Made by a program: the position numbers and the translations under genes
From: Epilithonimonas sp. JDS
GTDB taxonomy: Bacteria; Bacteroidota; Bacteroidia; Flavobacteriales; Weeksellaceae
Length of the DNA stretch: 64,000 nucleotides
Direction: 5' to 3'
NCBI RefSeq assembly: GCF_021261315.1
Contig: NZ_JAJSAX010000001.1
Coordinates: forward strand, 124,001 to 188,000
The notes under the pieces: model-generated
Told to the model about the DNA's origin: nothing
Database searches by the model: none
Seen by the model: the letters and a program-made list of their open reading frames with translations, nothing else
Shown here: piece by piece, positions 36,364-45,379 of the stretch
Numbering within the stretch: position 1 is the first letter of the stretch
How the letters are laid out: each line of letters starts with the position of its first letter

Positions 36364-36398
36364 AAACTTTGTCTCAGTTCCTAACCAAGACAAAGTTT
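36364..36398 (-). terminator. Hairpin downstream of the ftsX-DUF3098 pair
   Basis: aaactttgtct (36364-36374) pairs perfectly with agacaaagttt (36388-36398) across a 13-base loop, with T residues following on the minus strand. It probably ends the ftsX-DUF3098 transcript partly or fully before uppP. Confidence 0.75.
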
Positions 36399-36421
36399 GT
36401 AATTGTATTTGTAATTAAATT

Positions 36422-36727
36422 TTAATCTTTATTTCTTTTCAATATTGCGACGATCTGGATCACAAATCCTGCAATAACTAATAAAGGTGCCAGTCGGATT
36501 CTTCTGAAGGAAAAAATATCTTCGTTCCAATAATTGGGATCGAATTTCCCCTCCGGTGTTGTGTTTGCGTCTGCGCCCATCATCAGAATAAATCCTAAGA
36601 CAATCAGTCCCAATCCGATCAACATTAATTTAAAATTTTTGTTTCCGAAATAGAAAGTCTTTTTTTCGACAGTTTCAGCGGCTTTACCGTACTGATCTGC
36701 GGAATATTTATTTGTTTTTTTTGCCAT
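36422..36727 (-). CDS. DUF3098 membrane protein
   Basis: A 101-residue protein with two membrane helices (about 33-53 and 77-95) and a short polar loop. The pattern FYFGNKNFKLMLIGLGLIVL fits the DUF3098 family, found almost only in Bacteroidetes next to ftsX. Its ATG is 3 bases after the ftsX stop, so the two should be translated together. Role unknown, possibly linked to the FtsEX complex. Confidence 0.85.
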   Translation of the reverse strand: MAKKTNKYSADQYGKAAETVEKKTFYFGNKNFKLMLIGLGLIVLGFILMMGADANTTPEGKFDPNYWNEDIFSFRRIRLAPLLVIAGFVIQIVAILKRNKD

Positions 36728-36730
36728 TGT

Positions 36731-37630
36731 TTAAGAATAATAAAGATCGTCCACGTTGCTTCGTAAAAATCTCCAGGTTGCAAAGATAGTACTTGCAACG
36801 GTAATGAAAACACCTACGAGCAAAATGATGATCACGAGAACAACATATTGGTTTGTATCCTGCACGAACGGTGTTCCAATCTGACTTGTGAAATAATACC
36901 AAAGTCCGCCAAGCGCTAAAATCCCTATGAAAGAACCTATCAGCCCAAGAACAAGCGCTTCTTTGATGAACGGCATCAAAATAAATCTTCTTTTCGCGCC
37001 TACAAGCTGCATTGTTTTGATTATGAAACGTTTGGAAAATATTTTTAATCGGATTGAATTATTAATCAAGACAATTGCCACAATTAAAAACAAGATCGAA
37101 AATGCTAAAATCCAAGTCAGAATCCGGTTCAGATTATTGTAAACATCGATCGTCAGCTGGTTGTCATTAGCGACATCTTTTACACCGTTTATCGCTTTTA
37201 ATTGTGTCACCACGCCGTCAATCTTTGCAGGATCTACAAATTCCGGTTTCAAAGTCACCTCAACGGATGCAGGGAAAATATCTTCTTCAAAAAGTGCGTC
37301 AGCATCAATTCCTAACTGTTTTTTTGCCAGTACAGTAGCCTGTTGTTTTGAGATATATCTTGCTTGTTTTACGTAATTCTGCTCCTTAATTTTAGCAAAA
37401 GTCTCCTCCTGGAATTTCAAAGTTTTTGCAGAATCACGCGGATCAAGATATTCGTCAAAATACGCTTCCACAACCAATTGTTCCTTGATGTAGTCAGAAT
37501 ATTTCTGAGCATTGATCAATATTAATCCAAATAATCCTACAAGGAATAAAACCAGCGAAATACTGATGACCACGGTAATATTACTGGATCTGAGTCTGCT
37601 TTTATTAAAATCGTCAACTGTCTTTGGCAT
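36731..37630 (-). CDS. ftsX: Cell division permease-like protein FtsX
   Basis: A 299-residue membrane protein with the FtsX layout: one N-terminal helix (about 20-40), an extracytoplasmic domain (about 45-165) and three C-terminal helices, of which the last contains the VASTIFATWRFLRS end. With FtsE it controls cell-wall hydrolases at division. FtsE is not encoded nearby. The ATG at 37630 is preferred over the TTG three bases upstream. Confidence 0.92.
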   Translation of the reverse strand: MPKTVDDFNKSRLRSSNITVVISISLVLFLVGLFGLILINAQKYSDYIKEQLVVEAYFDEYLDPRDSAKTLKFQEETFAKIKEQNYVKQARYISKQQATVLAKKQLGIDADALFEEDIFPASVEVTLKPEFVDPAKIDGVVTQLKAINGVKDVANDNQLTIDVYNNLNRILTWILAFSILFLIVAIVLINNSIRLKIFSKRFIIKTMQLVGAKRRFILMPFIKEALVLGLIGSFIGILALGGLWYYFTSQIGTPFVQDTNQYVVLVIIILLVGVFITVASTIFATWRFLRSNVDDLYYS

Positions 37631-37794
37631 CAATAAAATTTTTGCTAAAATAGAAATTTTCCTTTAGAAAGCGATTCTAAGCTCTGTTAATAAAATCATA
37701 AAACAACATATTAATGCCCTTTTCTGAATATCTTGATGATAATCGATTATGATCGGCATTTTAATTGTTTAGAGATAGTCATCAAATCAAAATC

Positions 37795-38844
37795 ATGAAA
37801 CTAACACGACAGATTTCCGGAAAGAATTTTTCTTATTTTAATAACAAAGAAAAAGTAAAAGACAAGGATAAAATTAATTATATCAATTCATTAGTCATTC
37901 CACCAGCGTGGACCGATGTGGAAATCACAACCAATAAAAGTGCAAAGATTCTCGCTGTTGGCAGAGATCAAAAAGGCAGAAAACAATACATCTACAACCC
38001 GAAATTCCGGGCGCAAAAAGACTCTGACAAGTTTGACAGAATCCTGCATTTCGCTGAAAATCTGGAACATATGCGACGTGTAACAGGACAGCATCTAAGA
38101 AAGAAAAAAATGACGCGCGAAAAAGTTCTGGCAGCGATGGTACGACTTCTGGATTCGGCTTATTTCCGGCCGGGAAGTCCAAAATATACGCAGCAAAATC
38201 AAAGTTACGGACTGACGACAATCCGAAAAAAACATTTGAATATAGACGGTGATGAGATGATATTTTCTTACAAAGGAAAATCCGGAAAGTTTCAGGAAAA
38301 ACACATTATCAATTCGAAATTAACAAAAGTGATTTCCGAAATCGGAGAATTGCCGGGTTATCGACTTTTCAAATATTATGATAAGGAAAACAATCTAGTC
38401 ACCGTAGAAAGTCAGGATCTGAACGATTACATCAGAGAAATTATGGGCGCAGAATTTTCAGCAAAAGATTTCAGAACCTGGGCCGGAACAATGATTGCAG
38501 CGGGAATACTGGACGAACTGGGAATTTGTGAAGAAAAACAACAGAAAGAACTCAAAAAAAGAATCCGAAATGCCATTGTCGGCGTATCCGAAAAATTAGG
38601 AAATACGCCTTCTGTTGCCAGAGATTCCTACATCGATCCAAGAATTTTTGAGCATTATAAAAATGGTCACACCGTTCATTATTTCCAAAAAGAAATTAAA
38701 AAACTTCTGAAGAAAAACGAAAATCTTTCTGAAACCGAAGTTGGCGTTCTTTATATGTTGAAATCCAAACTGAAGCCTACCAAAACAACATCATCGAAAG
38801 TCTCAGGAACTTCAAACAAACGAAAAACTAGAATTTCAGCTTGA
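37795..38844 (+). CDS. DNA topoisomerase IB
   Basis: A 349-residue type IB topoisomerase of the poxvirus/bacterial group. The chosen ATG (MKLTRQISGKNFSY) gives the normal family start. Catalytic residues are visible: an Arg in the RRVTGQHLRKKKMTREKVLA helix, RKKH, DFRTWAGT and the nucleophile Tyr in SVARDSYIDPRI. It relaxes supercoils of both signs. Its last 9 bases overlap the convergent nnr gene. Confidence 0.92.
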   Translation: MKLTRQISGKNFSYFNNKEKVKDKDKINYINSLVIPPAWTDVEITTNKSAKILAVGRDQKGRKQYIYNPKFRAQKDSDKFDRILHFAENLEHMRRVTGQHLRKKKMTREKVLAAMVRLLDSAYFRPGSPKYTQQNQSYGLTTIRKKHLNIDGDEMIFSYKGKSGKFQEKHIINSKLTKVISEIGELPGYRLFKYYDKENNLVTVESQDLNDYIREIMGAEFSAKDFRTWAGTMIAAGILDELGICEEKQQKELKKRIRNAIVGVSEKLGNTPSVARDSYIDPRIFEHYKNGHTVHYFQKEIKKLLKKNENLSETEVGVLYMLKSKLKPTKTTSSKVSGTSNKRKTRISA

Positions 38845-40326
38845 TAAATACTTGAAAACCTCTCCTATTTTGTTGATGAGATCAGTTGGCAGCATCGATT
38901 CTTTGGAGAGATCTTCAGCCGCAAAATCGCCTGCTTTTCCGTGCAGCCAAACACCGAAAATGCAGGCTTTTTCGATATCATATCTTTGAGAAATTAATGA
39001 TGTTAAAATACCTGTCAAAACGTCACCGCTTCCGCCTTTTGCCATTCCAGAATTGCCTGTGATGTTGTAGAAAACCTTTCTGTCAGGCGTAATTACAGCA
39101 GTGTGATGGTCTTTTAAAACAATAAAAATCTGCAATTCCTCAGCTTTCATTCTTGCTAATTCTAATCTTTCAAAAGAATTTTCAGTTTTGCCAAACAGCC
39201 TTTCGAATTCCAAAGGATGAGGAGTAATGACAGAATGTTTTGGAATTAAATTTAAATTGTCAGTTTCACTTAAAATATTCAGAGCATCTGCATCCAGAAC
39301 AACGGGATTTTTAATTTTTTTGAAGAAATCGAGTAATGCTTTTTCCGTTTGTTTTTCCTTCCCCAAACCTGGTCCGATTCCGTAGACAGCTTTCTCAACG
39401 ATCTCAATTTTATCAATATATTTCTCGCCGGAAGTTATAAACATTGCTTCGGGAACTTGGGATTGAAGAATGAGATTTCCGCATTCTGGCGCAATGGTGA
39501 AGGTTAATCCACTTCCCGTTTTCAAAGCTGACAAAGTTGACATCATTATTGCTCCTATCTTTCCATAACTTCCGCCAACCAGGATACTTTTTCCGTAAGT
39601 ACCTTTGTTGCTGAATTCTTCGCGAGGTTTGTAAATTTTATTAATTAGTTTTTGGTCAATCACAAAATAATCGGTTTCGGCTTTTTCAATAAAATCTTCA
39701 TTAAGATCAATATATAAAACTTCAATTTTTCCACAGAATTTTCCGGTTTCCGGATGCAGAAAACTTCTTTTATAGAATTGAAAAGTCAAGGTGAAATCTG
39801 CTTTAAAAACCGTTGTGTTCTCATCAATAATCTTATCAGCAAACAATCCTGTCGGGATATCAATCGATATTTTTGGAACATCAAATTGATTCAATTTTTC
39901 GATAACACTGTTAATTTCTTCAGATAATTCTCTGTTTAATCCATTACCAAAAATTGCGTCAATGATGATTGTTTTATCATTCTTAATCAATGAAAAATCA
40001 GAAAAATATTTGATATTGATTCCGCTGATTTGCTTAATTTTTTTGAGATTAATATTGGCGTCGCTGGAGAATTCTTTCTTGGCTTTGTCAATAAAAACTT
40101 CGACATCGAAACCTTTTTCATAAAGCATTCGGGCAATCGCAAATCCGTCGCCGCCGTTGTTTCCGTTGCCGCAAAAAACCAGAAATTTCTCAGCCGAATT
40201 AAAATTATTTTTAATCCAATCGACGCAGCATTTTGCAGCTTTCTCCATCAGGTTGACAGAAGAAATTCCTTTTTCTATAGTTGCGGCATCGCAGGCTTTG
40301 ATTTGATCAGCTGTAAGAATTTTCAT
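38836..40326 (-). CDS. nnr: Bifunctional NAD(P)H-hydrate repair enzyme
   Basis: The N-terminal half of this 496-residue protein is the YjeF epimerase domain (VFCGNGNNGGDGFAIARML at about 50-68); the C-terminal half is the ADP-dependent dehydratase of the ribokinase fold (GSYGKIGAIMMS, VLDADALNIL, GGSGDVLTGIL). Together they restore NAD(P)H from its hydrated form. Size and motif order are normal. Overlaps topoisomerase IB at the 3' end by 9 bases. Confidence 0.94.
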   Translation of the reverse strand: MKILTADQIKACDAATIEKGISSVNLMEKAAKCCVDWIKNNFNSAEKFLVFCGNGNNGGDGFAIARMLYEKGFDVEVFIDKAKKEFSSDANINLKKIKQISGINIKYFSDFSLIKNDKTIIIDAIFGNGLNRELSEEINSVIEKLNQFDVPKISIDIPTGLFADKIIDENTTVFKADFTLTFQFYKRSFLHPETGKFCGKIEVLYIDLNEDFIEKAETDYFVIDQKLINKIYKPREEFSNKGTYGKSILVGGSYGKIGAIMMSTLSALKTGSGLTFTIAPECGNLILQSQVPEAMFITSGEKYIDKIEIVEKAVYGIGPGLGKEKQTEKALLDFFKKIKNPVVLDADALNILSETDNLNLIPKHSVITPHPLEFERLFGKTENSFERLELARMKAEELQIFIVLKDHHTAVITPDRKVFYNITGNSGMAKGGSGDVLTGILTSLISQRYDIEKACIFGVWLHGKAGDFAAEDLSKESMLPTDLINKIGEVFKYLSS

Positions 40327-40399
40327 AATGAATGAGATCTTTAAAAGAGACCGAATTCAAATTTAATCAATAATATTCTTTTATGAATAAATCAATAAA

Positions 40400-40427
40400 T
40401 TGATTTAAATAAAAAATTATATTTTTG
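40400..40427 (+). promoter_or_regulatory. Promoter of mscL (TTG-N17-TATTTTTG)
   Basis: TTG at 40400-40402 and TATTTTTG at 40420-40427 are 17 bases apart, slightly short of the usual 19-20. The ATG follows 30 bases later. Confidence 0.45.
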
Positions 40428-40457
40428 TTATACAACTAACTATTAAAAATTACAACT

Positions 40458-40838
40458 ATGGGATTTGTAAAAGAATTTAAAGAGTTTGCCTTTAAAGGGA
40501 ATGTGGTAGACTTGGCAGTCGGTGTTATCATTGGCGGCGCATTTGGTGCAATCGTAAAATCATTGGTGGATGATGTCATCACGCCTCTTTTATTGACACC
40601 AGCATTGAAGGCTGCAGGTGCAGAAAACATTAAAGAACTGGCCTGGAACGGTGTAACTTATGGGAATTTTCTATCATCAGTGATCAGTTTCTTAGTGATT
40701 GCTTTTGTTCTATTTTGGCTGATCAAAATCGCTAACAGAGTTAATAAAAAAGAAGCTGCAGCTCCAGCCGGACCATCTTCCACAGATGTTTTGCTCGCTG
40801 AAATCCGTGATGAATTGAAGAAAAAATCTTCTATCTAG
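40458..40838 (+). CDS. mscL: Large-conductance mechanosensitive channel
   Basis: A 126-residue membrane protein with the MscL start (FVKEFKEFAFKGNVVDLAVG) and two membrane helices (about 16-44 and 72-96), followed by the C-terminal amphipathic helix. The pentameric channel opens under osmotic downshock. Family length fits. Confidence 0.96.
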   Translation: MGFVKEFKEFAFKGNVVDLAVGVIIGGAFGAIVKSLVDDVITPLLLTPALKAAGAENIKELAWNGVTYGNFLSSVISFLVIAFVLFWLIKIANRVNKKEAAAPAGPSSTDVLLAEIRDELKKKSSI

Positions 40839-40849
40839 ATACAATGCAG

Positions 40850-40877
40850 AACGCCACTTTTCAGTGGCGTTTTTTTA
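40850..40877. terminator. Terminator between mscL and the GLPGLI gene
   Basis: acgccact (40851-40858)/agtggcgt (40863-40870) with 4-base loop and T-run. The T-run overlaps the last bases of the convergent GLPGLI gene, so it serves mscL mainly. Confidence 0.85.
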
Positions 40878-41723
40878 TTTCAACAAATCAAGTTCAAGAA
40901 CATTATTATTCTTTTTGATTTGTTCCAAAGCCTGTCTTTCCTGAGATTTTATCATTTCTGACATATTAATTTTATTTCCAGCGTCATCTGTCATATAAAC
41001 TTCTCCTTCTTGGGATTTTCTTCTGAAATTTGCAGTAGGATCTTTTCTGTAATTTTTATAGATTGTTTGATATTTCTTGTAGTCAATTAGAATTGGTTTT
41101 TCCCATTCAGAAACCAGAATGTTTCTTTCGAGAATATTATTTTTAATTCCTTTCAGTTCAAATTTGTAGTAGCCTGACTTGTCTTCTAATTTAACAATAA
41201 GTCCCGGCAAACCGTGGAATTTGTACGGTCCGTCCTGAACAGGAATTTCGCTAGAGAACCACGCAATCCAATGTCTTCCGGCAAAATCTGTCTCTGCCTT
41301 TTGGATACTCCAATCTCCAATTTTATCTTTTTCCGGTAGAATTTTCCAATTCATTTTTACCTGCTGACTGGCATTGTAAAGTGTCATATCCAAAGTCATA
41401 ATATGATTAATTCTAAAGTCCGGATAGGATTTTAAAATTTTATAAGTTATAACCCCTTCTTTTCCAGACATCGGAAAAGGATCGTCACTGTGAGTTGCCG
41501 TATTCTTGGCAAAATGTGCATTCATCAAAGAGTCATTTTGAAAAACATACTCGCTGTAATACTTTGATCCTTTTTTATCAATATCCAAAACCATCAGTTC
41601 GGATTTCTTAGTTTGAGAATCCGTAGAGTCTGTCTGAAATTGATAATCGTAGTAAAAACGTTGGTTTTGCGAAAGAAATAAAGTAAATGATAATAAGAAG
41701 AGAAATTGTAAAAGTTGTTTCAT
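40875..41723 (-). CDS. GLPGLI-family secreted protein (copy 1)
   Basis: A 282-residue exported protein with a signal peptide (LFLLSFTLFLSQ) and the family signature HGLPGLIVKLED in the stretch after AGRHWIAWFSSEIPVQDGPY. The family is found in Bacteroidetes, often near TonB receptors or metalloproteins, and has no known biochemistry. It is close in sequence to the next gene and lies 42 bases after it, a tandem duplicate. Confidence 0.85.
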   Translation of the reverse strand: MKQLLQFLFLLSFTLFLSQNQRFYYDYQFQTDSTDSQTKKSELMVLDIDKKGSKYYSEYVFQNDSLMNAHFAKNTATHSDDPFPMSGKEGVITYKILKSYPDFRINHIMTLDMTLYNASQQVKMNWKILPEKDKIGDWSIQKAETDFAGRHWIAWFSSEIPVQDGPYKFHGLPGLIVKLEDKSGYYKFELKGIKNNILERNILVSEWEKPILIDYKKYQTIYKNYRKDPTANFRRKSQEGEVYMTDDAGNKINMSEMIKSQERQALEQIKKNNNVLELDLLK

Positions 41724-41765
41724 TTGTGTTTAAATTTATTTAAAGTTAGAAAAATAAATCCAGAT

Positions 41766-42602
41766 TTACTTTACAATATCCAATTCAATTCTGTTATTAT
41801 CTTTTTTGATTTGGGCTTTCAAACGTTCTTCCTGTTCCTTTGCGAATTTTGTACTGTTTGCATCTTTTCCCGTCATAATGATTGTTGCGCCGCCCATTTG
41901 CATTTGCTTGATACCTTTCGTAGGATCATTCTCATATTCCTTCATCACTTTCTGAAATTGTTTGGAATTGATGGCAATTTCTTTTGCTTCGAAAACATTG
42001 ATATCAAGATTTCCCTTAATGTTTTTAATTCCTTTCAGTTCCATTTTGTGTGAACCGGTTTTGTCCTCAATTTTGACAATCAATCCGGGCAAACCGTGGA
42101 ATTTATAAGGTCCATCCTGAATTGGAATTTCAGTAGAAAACCAAGCTGTCCAATGTCGTCCGGCAAAATCTGCTTCCGCTTTTTGGGCATTCCACTCGCC
42201 TATTTTTTCTTTTTCTGATGAGATTTTCCAGTTGATTTTCCGGTCTTCCGAAACACTGTATGCATCCATCGAAAGCCTTCTGTGGATATTGGTTTTATAA
42301 TCCGGATAGGTTTTGGTAACGGAATATCGCACATCGCCTTTTCTCATATCGGATCTCACATTGATGGAACCTGTTGCTGCCAATTGCTTTTCCAGATCAA
42401 CCTTCATTGCAGAATCTGAGTTGAAAACCGTGTAGCTGTAATACTTGGAACCGTCTTTTGAAGTGTCCAGAAACATCATTTCTGTCTTGACATCGGCAAC
42501 GTTTGTGGAATCGGGAATGAATTTGTATTCGTAGATGAATCTTTTGTTTTGAGCAATTGCCAAAGTTCCTAAAAGAACAAACAGTAAAAATATTTTTCTC
42601 AT
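41766..42602 (-). CDS. GLPGLI-family secreted protein (copy 2)
   Basis: A 278-residue protein with signal peptide (cleavage near AIAQ) and HGLPGLIVKIED. It shares long identical blocks with copy 1 (AGRHW-AWFS-EIP-QDGPYKF). It lies 55 bases after the M56 gene, but a hairpin separates them, so expression may be partly independent. Role unknown. Confidence 0.85.
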   Translation of the reverse strand: MRKIFLLFVLLGTLAIAQNKRFIYEYKFIPDSTNVADVKTEMMFLDTSKDGSKYYSYTVFNSDSAMKVDLEKQLAATGSINVRSDMRKGDVRYSVTKTYPDYKTNIHRRLSMDAYSVSEDRKINWKISSEKEKIGEWNAQKAEADFAGRHWTAWFSTEIPIQDGPYKFHGLPGLIVKIEDKTGSHKMELKGIKNIKGNLDINVFEAKEIAINSKQFQKVMKEYENDPTKGIKQMQMGGATIIMTGKDANSTKFAKEQEERLKAQIKKDNNRIELDIVK

Positions 42603-42613
42603 ATCTTAAGTAA

Positions 42614-42636
42614 TAAAAAAGCCGGCGAACCGGCTA
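42614..42636 (-). terminator. Hairpin between the M56 and GLPGLI genes
   Basis: agccgg (42620-42625)/ccggct (42630-42635) with a 4-base loop, followed on the minus strand by seven T residues. Short but GC-rich stem. Confidence 0.7.
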
Positions 42637-42657
42637 AAGTGTTATGAAATGTAGTGA

Positions 42658-44736
42658 TTATTTTGTGATGACCCTGATAGAACTTACGTCGTTATTTCTG
42701 ATAACATTCATTGAAGAAATATTAGTTGGATCAAGAGATTGAAGTTCAGATCTGTCAACTTTTTTCCCATTGATATAAACCGTTGTTTTATCAGAATTCG
42801 AAGCAATCATATCTTTATCAAGAATAATCAATTTTGGATTATTAGAAATTGTGTTAAAACTGATCTTCAAAGGTTTTCCCTGATGTAATTCCTGTTGTTT
42901 TTTCTGAAGTTCTTTTTGTTTTTCACGCAATTCTTTTTGTTTTTCTTCAAGCTCTTTTACCTTTTTTTTCCATTTTTTTAATTCTTTTGGAGACAAATTG
43001 GATTTAGCATCATCATTAAAACTAAAGTTGAAATTTTGCTGTAGATCATCAAACTTCGGGAAACTATCGCCGTCGATTCCAAAAGCTAACGTGCCGTCCG
43101 TAAAAGCATCTTTCCCAAAACTGTCTTTGATCATTTTCTGAAAATCTGCTTCACTGTAGATCATTCCAAAATTATCAGAAGTTTCTTTGGCTAATTTCTG
43201 AGCAAACTCCAATCTCTTTTTAAATTCGGGTGTATCTAGTTTTGCAACAGCTTCTGCAGCTTTTTTCTCGGCATCCGCAATTCTCTTTTTGAATTCGGGA
43301 GAATTGACCATTTTGTCAGCTTCCGCAGCTCTTTTTTCCGCATCAGCAATTCTTTTTTTGAATGCCGGCGAGTTAACTAATTTATCAGCTGCCGCAGCAC
43401 GTTTCTCAGCATCAGCAATCTTCTTTTTAAAAGCTGGAGAATTGACCATTTTTTCAGCCTCAGCAGCTTTCTTCTCTGCATCCGCAATTTTCTTTTTGAA
43501 TTCCGGAGAATCGTAGAGTTTTGCAATAGCGTCTGAATTTTCTTCCAAACCTTTTAGATTTTTCTGATAATTCTCGGAACTCACAATTTTTTCCATTTCG
43601 CTGGAAAGTTCATCCATATCATTTTCCAGTGCTTTGTATTCCGGCGTTTCTTCTTTTTTAGCTTTTTTCAGCGCAGATAATGCTTTGCTTTTGTCAGCCA
43701 TTTTTTTACTGATAGCTGACATTTTCAAATGATCCTCCTGCAAAGCGTCGGAGTAAACTCTTGTCTGTCTTTGATGATCCGCAGCCAAACTGTCAAACTC
43801 AGAGTTTTTTGGTTTGATTGTATCCTGCTTCATTTCTTTTACCGCTATTTCTATAGCTTTGTTCGTTTCTGTAATCTCTTTATTTTTCGCATTTACCATA
43901 TAGGCAAACACCATAAAGAATAAAATAGGTAGCGCAAAAAGTTTGCGTGCGTAGCTGTACTTGGTTTGGTTTTTTGTAAGCATTTTAAGTCTTTTTTTGA
44001 GATTAGATGATAAAAAAGGACTCGTAACAGGAATAACCGATCCGGAGAAATGACTTTCCAGAAGCATCTGCGCAAATGCTCTCGTATCGGATTTTTTCAC
44101 TGCCTTGTTGTCCGCCAAGTATTCGTGAATAAGATTGATTTCTTTGTTGATAAAATAAAACACAGGATTGAACCAGAAAACAGATTTTACAGTCTGCATC
44201 AGAAGTTTGTCCCAGCTGTGTTTTTGTTGGATGTGCACCATCTCGTGCTTTAGAATCTGCTGCCCGACAGGCGAATCCAATTGAATCGACTGTTTCCAGA
44301 ACAGGTTTCTGAAGAATGAAAAAGGTGCATTGTTTAAGTTAGTCTGATAAAATTTAATCCCTTCTATCGTCTCGTTCGGAAACTGATTTTTGATAGACTG
44401 GATTCTTGTAATTCCTAATACTAATCTAATTAAAAGAATGATTGAAACCACTCCAATAATTGCATAAAAAACTGAATAAATAGTGAGATCATTGGTTGAG
44501 TTTTGTAATTGATTTTGATTGAGTTGACTTAGCAACAAGTAAAAATTCTGATTGGTCTCTATTGTGAAATATGAAACCTTTATCAGCGGCAGAACCAAGC
44601 TGATAATAACCGTCAGTAAAAGGTAAAAACGATTGTAATGGTGAAATGTTTTATCCTTTAAGAATAGTAAATAGTAAGCAAACATCACCCCTGAACACAG
44701 GATCATCTTGCCCAAATAAAACATAAAAGCTTCCAT
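42658..44736 (-). CDS. BlaR1-like M56 membrane metalloprotease with coiled-coil repeats and plug-like end
   Basis: The N-terminal half of this 692-residue protein has membrane helices (about 5-22, 38-54, 91-110, and about 270-285). It includes the zinc motif HEMVH (HEXXH) with the downstream HEYLAD. Next, residues about 395-500 hold five tandem copies of a 23-residue unit SP-FKK-IADAEK-AAEA-K--N, a coiled coil. The last 60 residues resemble a TonB-plug piece (YINGKKVDRSELQSLDP). It should cleave the cognate BlaI repressor on an envelope signal. No penicillin-binding sensor domain is present, so the signal is not obviously a beta-lactam. Confidence 0.85.
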   Translation of the reverse strand: MEAFMFYLGKMILCSGVMFAYYLLFLKDKTFHHYNRFYLLLTVIISLVLPLIKVSYFTIETNQNFYLLLSQLNQNQLQNSTNDLTIYSVFYAIIGVVSIILLIRLVLGITRIQSIKNQFPNETIEGIKFYQTNLNNAPFSFFRNLFWKQSIQLDSPVGQQILKHEMVHIQQKHSWDKLLMQTVKSVFWFNPVFYFINKEINLIHEYLADNKAVKKSDTRAFAQMLLESHFSGSVIPVTSPFLSSNLKKRLKMLTKNQTKYSYARKLFALPILFFMVFAYMVNAKNKEITETNKAIEIAVKEMKQDTIKPKNSEFDSLAADHQRQTRVYSDALQEDHLKMSAISKKMADKSKALSALKKAKKEETPEYKALENDMDELSSEMEKIVSSENYQKNLKGLEENSDAIAKLYDSPEFKKKIADAEKKAAEAEKMVNSPAFKKKIADAEKRAAAADKLVNSPAFKKRIADAEKRAAEADKMVNSPEFKKRIADAEKKAAEAVAKLDTPEFKKRLEFAQKLAKETSDNFGMIYSEADFQKMIKDSFGKDAFTDGTLAFGIDGDSFPKFDDLQQNFNFSFNDDAKSNLSPKELKKWKKKVKELEEKQKELREKQKELQKKQQELHQGKPLKISFNTISNNPKLIILDKDMIASNSDKTTVYINGKKVDRSELQSLDPTNISSMNVIRNNDVSSIRVITK
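43205..43525. repeat. Tandem in-gene repeat of the M56 protein
   Basis: Five near-identical 69-base units encode the coiled-coil repeats (attctctttttgaattcgg and similar recur with 69-base spacing). The repeat number may vary between strains. Confidence 0.7.
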
Positions 44737-45095
44737 TAGTCCTTATTTTTAAGTTCATCCAACAAAAGCTCCAGATCTTCTACGCTGATCTCATTTTTTT
44801 CTACCAAAAACGAAACAGCATTCGTATAAGAACCTTCGAAATAGTTTTTCACCAGACTTTTGATTGATCTTCCGCTATAGTTTTCTTTGCTTATAAGCGG
44901 GAAATATTCGTGTTGTCTGCCAAAGGTCTTGTGACTTACAAAGCCTTTTTCCATCAGAATCTTAAGAATAGTAGAAATGGTATTGGTGTGCGGTTTTGGC
45001 TCGGGAAACAATTCTAAAACGTCTTTCAAAAATCCTTTCTCGATCTGCCAAAGATATTGCATTACCTGCTCTTCTGCTTTCGTCAACTTATTCAT
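44736..45095 (-). CDS. BlaI/MecI/CopY-family repressor
   Basis: A 119-residue repressor with the family winged-helix start (MNKLTKAEEQVMQYLWQIEK) and GFVSHKTFGRQHEYFPL at the wing, then the dimer helices. The chosen ATG is at 45095. Its stop overlaps the M56 start (TAATG), so the two are translationally coupled. It probably represses its own promoter at 45148-45177 and is cleaved by the M56 protein. Confidence 0.92.
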   Translation of the reverse strand: MNKLTKAEEQVMQYLWQIEKGFLKDVLELFPEPKPHTNTISTILKILMEKGFVSHKTFGRQHEYFPLISKENYSGRSIKSLVKNYFEGSYTNAVSFLVEKNEISVEDLELLLDELKNKD

Positions 45096-45129
45096 AATCT
45101 TTACTTTTAAAAACAATCAATCTTATATC

Positions 45130-45191
45130 ACTAAAAACTTAGTAATACAAATGTAGGATTAAAATTCAATTCTACAACTATTTTTATAGTT
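45130..45191 (-). promoter_or_regulatory. blaI promoter with overlapping BlaI-type operators
   Basis: On the minus strand TTG (45175-45177) is followed after 19 bases by the -7 box TACATTTG (45148-45155). The -7 box lies inside the dyad TACA-AA-TGTA (45146-45155), the core spacing of MecI/BlaI operators. Two more dyads flank it: ACTAA-N4-TTAGT (45130-45143) and AACTAT-N4-ATAGTT (45176-45191), the latter over the -33 element. This fits autorepression. Confidence 0.65.
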
Positions 45192-45266
45192 AAAAGACTT
45201 TAAAAACAGTAAAAGCTTGATAATCAATAAATAAAAATTTATAATTCTAAATACTTAATTTTTAGC

Positions 45267-45296
45267 TTGTCTAATATCAAAAAAGCTGTATCTTTG
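45267..45296 (+). promoter_or_regulatory. Promoter of initiator tRNA copy 1
   Basis: TTG (45267-45269), 19 bases, TATCTTTG (45289-45296). The tRNA begins 4 bases later, so the primary transcript starts close to the mature 5' end. Confidence 0.65.
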
Positions 45297-45299
45297 CAC

Positions 45300-45375
<76 letters not shown>

Positions 45376-45379
45376 ATCA

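Noticed and set aside
42658-45095. Beta-lactam resistance locus
   Set aside because: BlaI and M56 genes are present, but no beta-lactamase or penicillin-binding sensor domain is found next to them; the signal is unknown.
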